Assembly: GCA_946405565.1 (NCBI GenBank)
Contig: CAMJHU010000168.1
Location: 1-5,535, forward strand
Origin: an uncultured Clostridia bacterium
Lineage (GTDB): Bacteria; Bacillota; Clostridia; Oscillospirales; Acutalibacteraceae
Reading direction: 5' to 3'
DNA: 5,535 bases
In this document: one piece after another, positions 1-4,776 of the stretch
Layout: each line of letters starts with the position of its first letter
Position numbering within the stretch: position 1 is the first letter of the stretch
Notes under the pieces: model-generated
What the model was told of the DNA's origin: nothing
The model's input: only the letters and a program-made list of their open reading frames with translations
Database searches by the model: none
Made by a program: the position numbers and the translations under genes

Positions 1-2300
1 ATTTCGGTCATCGAGAGGGTTCTGTCGGGTGAAGAGAAGCCCAGACGCAGTGTGATACTGCTGATAATTCCGTCATACACATCGGTGACGGTAAGCGAGC
101 GGAGGAATTCGCCGCTGTTTGCTTTGATAATGGTTTCGATATCGCGGTAGGTAACGTTGGGATCACGCAGGATGGTGAGGTCAATGTCAATCCCGGGGAA
201 TTTGGATGGTTCCACAAAATCGAGTTCGTCCTTGGGAACGGTCATGAAGGTGTCCATGTCGATTTCCGCGCAGACAATGGCTGCCTTCTTGTCGATTTTG
301 ATGGATGTGAGCGGATGCAGGGTGGAGAGGAAGCCCAGTTTGATGCCCTCTACCGCAATTTCGACGGTATTGACCGGATGCTGCCAGTTATGGAAGCTTT
401 CCATATGCGTGAATGTGACCGGCTTGTGACGCAGATTGCCGATCATGAGCGAAATCATATCGCGCAGGCGGAAAAAGAGTTGCTTTTCCTCGCAGTCGCG
501 GCTGAAGAGAACGATGCCGAGCTTTTTGCGTTCGTTGCAGGTACCGTCTTCCCGCAGACCGTCGATCACGCGGGCAATCTCGAAGATGCCATATTCCGTG
601 CCGAAGGATTTGTTTTCATTCACGGCAGTCAGCAGCGTAGGCACCATGCAGTTGCGAAGCACCACATGATCGGGATTGATAGAATTGAGGAGCCTCACAT
701 TGTCCTCCACATCCATATTCAGTTCGCCGAATTTCTTGGAATCCGCCCAGATGTAGGAGTGAATCTCGTGCAGCTTGAATTTTTCCACCAGCAAATCCTT
801 GGCATAATATTCATCGGTCTTGTTGAGACTCTTGCGCACCGGACGGAGCGGACTGAGCGTAGTAGTGATCTTGAAATTATCGTAGCCATAGATACGGGTG
901 ATTTCCTCAATGATATCCGCCTTGATAGTGACGTCCTTGGTGGCGCGCCAAGAGGGAACTGTCACATCGAAGGTTGCGCCATCATGTTTAACATCAAAGC
1001 CGAGAGCGGTCAGGGTGTCGATAATGCGCTCGTCTGAAATTTCAATACCGGTGTAGCGATCGACATATGCCTTGTCAAAGGTCAGCTCCACGGTGTCATA
1101 ATGATGCACATACTGATCGGAGAGGGAAGAGACCACCTGAACGCCCGGATCAATATCCATGAGCAGCTTGAGGAAGCGCTGAATGGCAGTGGAGGTGATT
1201 TCGGGATCAATCATTTTTTCATAGCGCATACTGGCGTCGGTGCGCAGCCCCAGACGCTGGGAGGATTTGCGGATGCACACGCCGTCGAAGTTAGCGGATT
1301 CGAGCAGCAGGGAAGTGGTGTCATCCTCAATTTCCGAATCCAGACCGCCCATAATACCGCCGATAGCGACCGGCTCGCCTTTGGAGCAGATCATCAGCGT
1401 ATTTTCGTCAATGTCGCGTTCGTTGCCGTCGAGGGTTTTAAAGCGGAAAGGCGCGTCAAAACGTTTGATTTCCACGCAGTCTACCTTCCGGCGGTCAAAA
1501 GCGTGCATGGGCTGACCGAGTTCCATCATCAGATAGTTGGTCAGGTCGGCAAGCAGATTGATCGCGCGGCTGCCGCAATAGAAGAGGCGGATGCGCATAT
1601 TGACCGGGCTGACGTGCTGCGTCACGTTGTCAACCTTCATACCGCTGTAACGGTAGCAATGTTCCGTGTCCTGAATGTCGATGTCGACAGGGGGGAGGTC
1701 GGCATATACAGATGTGTCTGTTTTTTCAATGGGTTTAAGAGGCTGACCGGTCAGCGCGGCAAATTCACGGGCGATGCCGTAATGTCCCCAGAGGTCGGGG
1801 CGGTTGGTGAGCGATTTATTGTCCACTTCAAAGACAGTATCTTCGATGTCATACACGGATTTGAGATCGGTGCCGAGCGGAATGTCATCGGTGATTTCCA
1901 TGATGCCGGAGTGATCGGCACTGATACCCAGCTCATGTTCCGAGCAGCACATACCGTAAGAATCGAAGCCCGCGACCGTTGCCTTGGTGATGGCAATGCC
2001 ATTTACACAGCCGCCTTCCTTGGCAAAGGCGACTTTCATGCCTTCGCGGACGTTGGGGGCGCCGCAGACACAGTCAACCACCTGCTCACCGGTGTCCACC
2101 TTGAGCAGATGGAGTTTTTTGGAATTCGGATGATTTTCCACCGAAAGAATTTGCGCTACGACGACATTGTGCGTATTTTCGCCGTAATGATAAATTTCCT
2201 CGACTTCCGCCGTGGAAAGAGTAAATCTATGAATCAACGCGTCAATATCGAGCCCGTCCAGGTCAACGAAATCGCGTATCCAGTTCATTGAAACCAGCAA
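1..2300 (-). CDS. pheT: Phenylalanine--tRNA ligase beta subunit, 3' end cut by window edge
   Basis: This is the beta subunit of the cytoplasmic alpha2-beta2 enzyme that charges tRNA-Phe; in this family it binds tRNA and edits mischarged Tyr-tRNA-Phe. The frame reads without interruption for 766 codons from a TTG at 2300-2298. I prefer that start because the product then begins MLVSMNW, like other PheT proteins (M-L/F-V-S), and AGGAGG lies 9 nt upstream, against 21 nt for the ATG at 2288. An in-frame TAG overlaps the ribosome site. Visible domains (numbered from TTG): OB-fold tRNA-binding domain about 43-155 (HPNSKKLHLLKVD at 57-69), B3/B4 editing module about 210-390 (GQPMHAFD, with H276 and E334 at positions expected for editing residues), B5 ending in IYGYD at 480-484, class-II-like B6/B7 core about 495-695, and the anticodon-binding B8 domain from about 700, reaching SPDRTLSMTE at the cut. 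About 25-30 residues are probably missing, judged from the usual 790-805. The usual R-F-E-R/K-G-V-D motif reads RYEKMIDP here. Confidence 0.97.
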   Translation of the reverse strand, partial: MLVSMNWIRDFVDLDGLDIDALIHRFTLSTAEVEEIYHYGENTHNVVVAQILSVENHPNSKKLHLLKVDTGEQVVDCVCGAPNVREGMKVAFAKEGGCVNGIAITKATVAGFDSYGMCCSEHELGISADHSGIMEITDDIPLGTDLKSVYDIEDTVFEVDNKSLTNRPDLWGHYGIAREFAALTGQPLKPIEKTDTSVYADLPPVDIDIQDTEHCYRYSGMKVDNVTQHVSPVNMRIRLFYCGSRAINLLADLTNYLMMELGQPMHAFDRRKVDCVEIKRFDAPFRFKTLDGNERDIDENTLMICSKGEPVAIGGIMGGLDSEIEDDTTSLLLESANFDGVCIRKSSQRLGLRTDASMRYEKMIDPEITSTAIQRFLKLLMDIDPGVQVVSSLSDQYVHHYDTVELTFDKAYVDRYTGIEISDERIIDTLTALGFDVKHDGATFDVTVPSWRATKDVTIKADIIEEITRIYGYDNFKITTTLSPLRPVRKSLNKTDEYYAKDLLVEKFKLHEIHSYIWADSKKFGELNMDVEDNVRLLNSINPDHVVLRNCMVPTLLTAVNENKSFGTEYGIFEIARVIDGLREDGTCNERKKLGIVLFSRDCEEKQLFFRLRDMISLMIGNLRHKPVTFTHMESFHNWQHPVNTVEIAVEGIKLGFLSTLHPLTSIKIDKKAAIVCAEIDMDTFMTVPKDELDFVEPSKFPGIDIDLTILRDPNVTYRDIETIIKANSGEFLRSLTVTDVYDGIISSITLRLGFSSPDRTLSMTE

Positions 2301-2309
2301 AGTAAACTA

Positions 2310-2315
2310 CCTCCT
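2310..2315 (-). promoter_or_regulatory. Ribosome binding site of pheT (selects a TTG start)
   Basis: On the minus strand AGGAGG is followed after 9 nt by TTG (2300-2298), then CTG GTT TCA ATG. A full-strength Shine-Dalgarno at normal spacing decides in favour of TTG. It lies in the 26-nt gap between pheS and pheT. Confidence 0.85.
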
Positions 2316-2326
2316 GAATGTATGAA

Positions 2327-3355
2327 TTAAAGGCTTTCAAACTGAGAAAGCGCTTTGAGATTGCCGCTGTTGAAGGTGCGGATATCCTTGACGCCGTACT
2401 TCATCATCGCCAGACGGGTCAGTCCCAGACCGAATGCAAAGCCGGTGTATTCTTCGGGATCGATGCCGCCGGCGGTGAGGACGTTAGGGTGAATCATGCC
2501 GCAGGGGCACAATTCCAGCCAGCCGGAATTCTTGCAGGAGGGGCAGCCGACGCCGCCGCAGACCTGACAGCTGATGTCCAGTTCAAAGCCGGGTTCCACG
2601 AAGGGGAAGAAGCCGGGTCTGAGACGTACCTGTACGTCGCGCTGGAAGACCTCGGAAAGCATAGTTTTCATGAAGTAGATGAGATTGGAGATCGAGATAT
2701 CCTTGTCGATCATGATGCCTTCCATCTGGAAGAAGGTGTTCTCGTGGCAGGCGTCGATAGCTTCGTTGCGGAAGCAGCGACCGGGGAAGATGGCGCGCAG
2801 CGGAGCGCCGTATTTGCGCATAATGGCGTTCTGTGCGGCGGATGTATGGGTTTTGAGGAGCTGTCCGTTGTCGAGATAGTAGGTATCCTGCATATCGCGG
2901 GCGGGGTGGTGCTTGGGGATATTCAGTGCCTCAAAGCAGTGGTAGTCGTCCACAATCTCGTCGTAATCCTCAATGGTGAAGCCCATCGCGGCAAAGATAT
3001 CCTCCACCTCGCGCTGAATCAGCGTGATGGGATGATAGGAACCGGTCTCTACGGCGGACGGCATGGTTACATCATAGCATTCGGCACTGTCAATCAGTGC
3101 CTGCAATTCCTTTTGTTCGATGGCGGCGGTCAGATCGGCCAGTCTGCTCTCCACCTCTTTTTTGAGCTGGTTGATTTTCTGACCGAACTCCTTCTTCTGC
3201 TCGGAAGGCGCGGATTTGAGATCCTTCATCAATTCAGCGACCTCACCTTTTTTGCCGAGAAACGCGACGCGCAGCTTTTCCACAGACGTGGAATCGGATG
3301 CGCTTCGGGCAGCCTCAGCAAAATCTTCCATAATTTTAGCAATTTTTTTCTCCAT
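2327..3355 (-). CDS. pheS: Phenylalanine--tRNA ligase alpha subunit
   Basis: This is the catalytic alpha subunit of phenylalanyl-tRNA synthetase, a class II enzyme that activates Phe with ATP and transfers it to tRNA-Phe. The product is 342 residues, normal for bacterial PheS (about 327-345). Residues 1-90 form the Lys/Glu-rich N-terminal coiled-coil arm that contacts tRNA. The catalytic core follows: HPI at 108-110 and the motif 1 helix, motif 2 with FRNEA at 195-199 and FFQMEG at 208-213, and motif 3 with GFAFGLGLTRLAM at 305-317. Ala307 in that segment matches the Phe-pocket alanine (Ala294 in E. coli). A C-x2-C-x4-C-x2-C cluster (C263, C266, C271, C274) plus C283 and C285 precedes GMIHPNV, as in PheS forms with a zinc-ribbon-like insertion. 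Motif 3 has Thr (313) where Glu or Asp is usual before the invariant Arg. The start is set by AAGGAGG 9 nt upstream; a longer in-frame start at 3400 lies inside the leader. It is cotranscribed with pheT under the T-box. Confidence 0.98.
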   Translation of the reverse strand: MEKKIAKIMEDFAEAARSASDSTSVEKLRVAFLGKKGEVAELMKDLKSAPSEQKKEFGQKINQLKKEVESRLADLTAAIEQKELQALIDSAECYDVTMPSAVETGSYHPITLIQREVEDIFAAMGFTIEDYDEIVDDYHCFEALNIPKHHPARDMQDTYYLDNGQLLKTHTSAAQNAIMRKYGAPLRAIFPGRCFRNEAIDACHENTFFQMEGIMIDKDISISNLIYFMKTMLSEVFQRDVQVRLRPGFFPFVEPGFELDISCQVCGGVGCPSCKNSGWLELCPCGMIHPNVLTAGGIDPEEYTGFAFGLGLTRLAMMKYGVKDIRTFNSGNLKALSQFESL

Positions 3356-3364
3356 TGCTGGCTT

Positions 3365-3371
3365 CCTCCTT
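3365..3371 (-). promoter_or_regulatory. Ribosome binding site of pheS
   Basis: AAGGAGG on the minus strand, 9 nt before the ATG at 3355-3353. It fixes the start at MEKKIAK and rules out the upstream in-frame ATG at 3400. It lies downstream of the T-box terminator, so translation depends on readthrough. Confidence 0.9.
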
Positions 3372-3409
3372 GTTGTGATGGGCATACCGGTGTAACGCAA
3401 GAAAGCGGC

Positions 3410-3445
3410 AAAAAAATAAAGACCCCGTCCCTATGGGACGAAATC
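3410..3445 (-). terminator. T-box regulated intrinsic terminator
   Basis: On the minus strand GATTTCGTCCC (3445-3435) pairs with GGGACGGGGTC (3431-3421) across an ATA loop, an 11-bp stem with three G-U pairs. TTTATTTTTTT follows (3420-3410). The CGTCCC arm is the same segment that pairs with the T-box sequence in the antiterminator, so the two folds exclude each other. It stops transcription before pheS when tRNA-Phe is charged. Confidence 0.92.
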
Positions 3446-3742
3446 CCGTTGCGAATGATCGCTGCGAATTTTCGCTATACCACCCAAATTGGCATATTGA
3501 CGCATGGCATCCATCATGCCCATTATGTCCCCATAACGCAGGGAAAAGCGGACTGCCCTTGCCGTGCGGCGTATCAGAAAAACTGACGGTTCGAACAACC
3601 GGCTCCGGCACCGAAATTCACCGCTGCCTCACCCGAAAGATGTTCACAGCCCAAGACATCTTCTCTCTGCAATGGGGGGGTTGGAGACACGGACGGTTAC
3701 TGAAATGCCATCATTGCCATTACACCTGTATTTGATTGCTTG
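3410..3742 (-). promoter_or_regulatory. T-box riboswitch (Phe, UUC specifier) in the pheST leader
   Basis: This leader element senses uncharged tRNA-Phe and permits transcription into pheS. Stem I is visible. GGCA (3709-3706) pairs with UGCC (3610-3607), and ACCG (3697-3694) pairs with CGGU (3623-3620). Between them the specifier loop has AGUA (3701-3698) opposite GAA (3619-3617), the loop-E signature. One nucleotide after GAA comes UUC (3615-3613), a Phe codon, followed by a purine. GGAG (3606-3603) opposite AUGA is the expected kink-turn. The AGAGAG element (3668-3663) precedes a distal hairpin, AAGAUGU (3662-3656) with ACAUCUU (3643-3637). Small hairpins follow at 3588-3602, 3523-3536 and 3506-3520. 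The T-box (3486-3473) reads UGGG-UGGUAUA-GCG and can pair with CGUCCCA (3440-3434), forming the antiterminator. Its UGGU matches the A73-CCA end of tRNA-Phe. The bulge ends AUA where ACC is usual. The exact 5' end is inferred from the promoter. Confidence 0.94.
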
Positions 3743-3748
3743 ACTAGT

Positions 3749-3777
3749 ATTTTATCATATTGAAAGCTGAAAATCAA
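3749..3777 (-). promoter_or_regulatory. Predicted sigma-A promoter of pheST
   Basis: The minus strand has TTGATT (3777-3772) as -35, a 17-nt spacer, and TAAAAT (3754-3749) as -10. Transcription would begin near 3742, just upstream of the T-box stem I. The match and spacing are good and the position is exactly where the leader needs a promoter. An AT-rich repeat region lies directly upstream of the -35. Confidence 0.8.
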
Positions 3778-3782
3778 GTAGT

Positions 3783-3816
3783 TTTATTTTTCAATTCAGG
3801 CAAAATGAAAAATAAA
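3783..3816. repeat. AT-rich inverted repeat upstream of the pheST promoter
   Basis: TTTATTTTTCA (3783-3793) is perfectly inverted as TGAAAAATAAA (3806-3816), with a 12-bp spacer. It ends 5 bp upstream of the predicted -35 box. It could be an UP-type element or a protein site. The composition is very AT-rich, so chance is a real alternative. Confidence 0.5.
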
Positions 3817-3834
3817 TTTGGCAAGTTGAAAAAT
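3799..3834. repeat. 15-bp direct repeat at 21-bp period
   Basis: GGCAAAATGAAAAAT (3799-3813) and GGCAAGTTGAAAAAT (3820-3834) agree at 13 of 15 positions and are offset by 21 bp, two helical turns. The first copy overlaps the inverted repeat at 3783-3816. They lie between the terminator of the upstream gene and the pheST promoter. No function is shown by sequence alone. Confidence 0.45.
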
Positions 3835-3839
3835 CATAC

Positions 3840-3883
3840 AAAAAACCTCCCAGACCGTTTCTCAGAAGGAACGGTCTGGAAGG
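3840..3883 (-). terminator. Intrinsic terminator of the 189-aa gene
   Basis: On the minus strand CCAGACCGTT (3879-3870) pairs with AACGGTCTGG (3859-3850) around a 10-nt loop. The stem extends by three further pairs beyond one mismatch. Six T follow at 3845-3840. It sits 26 bp after the stop codon of the preceding gene and separates it from the pheST unit. Confidence 0.93.
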
Positions 3884-3909
3884 AATCATCGGAAAGCCTG
3901 AAAAAGAAT

Positions 3910-4479
3910 TTATCTCTTAGCCGCCTTGTTGATGGCGTTAATCGCAGCCTGTGCGGCCATTTCCGCAGCCTGTGCCTGAGCAGCAGCTTTCTTGGCGAGA
4001 GCTTCCTTGGCAGCGGCTTCCTTCTTAGCCTTTTCGGCTTCTGCCACAGCAGCAAGTCTTTCTCTTTCCGCCTGCTCCGCCATACGGATGGCTTCCTGCA
4101 TCTGCTGGGCTTCCTGGAGCTTTTGGGTAGCGGCAAGTTTGGCAGCCTCAATAGCAGCCTTTACCTTTGCGGCAGCCACAGCTTCGGCTTCCACTGCTTT
4201 CTGCTCAAAGGCAACAGCGGCTTGAGAAGTGGTATCAGCCACCTTCTTGGCGACTTTGGCTTCCTTGATCTTGTTGCGGGCGTTTTCCGCTTCCTCGTCC
4301 TCATAGGGAATGGGCAGAATGATCGGCTCCTCGACCTCTTCCACTTCTACCTCTTTGGATTTTCTGGCTCTCATTTCAGTCAGAATCGCTTCTTCGTCCT
4401 CTTCCTCATAGGGAATAGGCAGAACGATGGGCGGCAGATCTTCTTCTTCATCGTAGGTGTTTACAAAAAACTCAGACAT
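3910..4479 (-). CDS. Unrecognised acidic / Ala-rich helical protein with two LPIPYE motifs
   Basis: I do not recognise a family for this 189-residue protein. The start MSEFFVN is set by AGGAGG with an 8-nt spacer; an in-frame ATG at 4530 lies in the leader. Residues 9-65 are strongly acidic and contain two near-identical motifs, PIVLPIPYE (17-25) and PIILPIPYE (52-60), each followed by an acidic run and exactly 35 residues apart. From about residue 66 to the end the chain is rich in Ala, Glu, Lys and Gln with no Pro, so it should be one long helix or coiled coil, ending in a basic tail (NKAAKR). The whole protein lacks Gly, Cys, Trp and His. There is no signal peptide or membrane segment, so it is probably cytoplasmic. 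The layout suggests a short linear binding motif presented twice on a disordered acidic arm joined to a helical rod, perhaps a scaffold or adaptor; that is inference. It has its own promoter and terminator, so it is probably monocistronic between groEL and pheST. Confidence 0.85.
   Translation of the reverse strand: MSEFFVNTYDEEEDLPPIVLPIPYEEEDEEAILTEMRARKSKEVEVEEVEEPIILPIPYEDEEAENARNKIKEAKVAKKVADTTSQAAVAFEQKAVEAEAVAAAKVKAAIEAAKLAATQKLQEAQQMQEAIRMAEQAERERLAAVAEAEKAKKEAAAKEALAKKAAAQAQAAEMAAQAAINAINKAAKR
4298..4428 (-). repeat. 26-bp in-frame direct repeat encoding the LPIPYE motif
   Basis: Positions 4298-4323 and 4403-4428 are identical at 24 of 26 bases, 105 bp apart. They encode the two PI(V/I)LPIPYE motifs of the 189-aa protein. 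The two mismatches give one silent change and one Ile/Val exchange. The intervening DNA is not obviously duplicated. Confidence 0.85.
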
Positions 4480-4487
4480 AGCAATGG

Positions 4488-4493
4488 CCTCCT
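4488..4493 (-). promoter_or_regulatory. Ribosome binding site of the 189-aa gene
   Basis: AGGAGG on the minus strand, 8 nt before the ATG at 4479-4477. It supports this as a translated gene and rejects the longer in-frame start at 4530. Confidence 0.88.
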
Positions 4494-4505
4494 GAAAATA
4501 ATGAC

Positions 4506-4532
4506 AGATATACAAAACCGTTTCGTACATCT
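4506..4532 (-). promoter_or_regulatory. Hairpin in the 5' leader of the 189-aa gene
   Basis: In the RNA AGAUGUACGAA (4532-4522) can pair with UUUGUAUAUCU (4516-4506), 11 bp with two G-U pairs and a 5-nt loop. A competing fold pairs the upstream ACAGACAAAAC with the GUUUUG and UCUGU segments. It lies between the predicted transcription start (near 4544) and the ribosome site and could affect stability or translation. There is no T tract, so it is not a terminator. Confidence 0.5.
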
Positions 4533-4550
4533 ATCGTTTTGTCTGTAATC

Positions 4551-4579
4551 ATTCTATCACAAAACTATTTTTTGTGCAA
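4551..4579 (-). promoter_or_regulatory. Predicted sigma-A promoter of the 189-aa gene
   Basis: The minus strand has TTGCAC (4579-4574) as -35, a 17-nt spacer and TAGAAT (4556-4551) as -10, each one mismatch or so from consensus. The region upstream (4580-4640) is AT-rich, which would favour polymerase binding. It predicts a leader of about 65 nt. Confidence 0.78.
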
Positions 4580-4683
4580 GTTTCATTTGATTAAATATGC
4601 AAATTTAGCTATATATATAAATACTGGTTATTTAGCCACATGATATTTGTAAAATATACACAATCGATGCGATGAAATCATAG

Positions 4684-4729
4684 AAAAGTGCCGCTGTCAT
4701 AGTTGTCTATCACACTATCACAGCGGCAC
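4684..4729 (-). terminator. Intrinsic terminator after groEL
   Basis: On the minus strand GTGCCGCTGT (4729-4720) pairs with ACAGCGGCAC (4697-4688), a perfect 10-bp GC-rich stem. Past one mismatch a further 5 bp (ATAGT/ACTAT) close a 10-nt loop. TTTT follows at 4687-4684. The U tract is short, so some readthrough into the next gene is possible. It starts 47 bp after the groEL stop codon. Confidence 0.85.
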
Positions 4730-4776
4730 GAAAATTTCAATGGTTCAGACAAACCGCGGATGGTGTCGTCTGTGGA

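Noticed and set aside
1101..2291. 396-codon open frame on the plus strand
   Set aside because: It lies wholly antisense to the continuous, domain-complete pheT frame, has no ribosome site, and its product matches nothing I recognise. It follows from the codon usage of pheT.
1..2300. Possible frameshift or decay in pheT
   Set aside because: I translated the whole region; one frame stays open and carries the PheT domains in order, so the gene is intact up to the window edge.
3356..3400. Upstream in-frame start for pheS adding 15 residues
   Set aside because: The AAGGAGG ribosome site lies inside the extension, and MEKKIAK is at proper spacing. PheS proteins normally begin near this point.
2318..3586. 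422-codon open frame on the plus strand
   Set aside because: Antisense to pheS and the T-box leader, and it crosses the T-box terminator and antiterminator. A shadow of pheS.
3588..3602. CGGTTCGAACAACCG palindrome as a mobile-element or attachment site
   Set aside because: It forms a small hairpin just after stem I, consistent with the T-box linker. There is no integrase, target duplication or tRNA gene nearby.
4480..4530. Upstream in-frame start for the orphan protein adding 17 residues
   Set aside because: The extension falls in the leader hairpin and covers the AGGAGG site that serves the MSEFF start.
3760..4548. 262-codon Ser/Leu/Phe-rich plus-strand frame
   Set aside because: It is antisense to the Ala/Glu/Lys-rich gene and passes through that gene's promoter and terminator. 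Its composition is the expected complement of that gene.
4587..4615. Plus-strand promoter-like TTGATT-17-TATATA
   Set aside because: It sits in very AT-rich DNA and no plus-strand gene follows. An antisense RNA across the groEL terminator cannot be excluded, but nothing else supports it; mapping of transcript 5' ends would decide.
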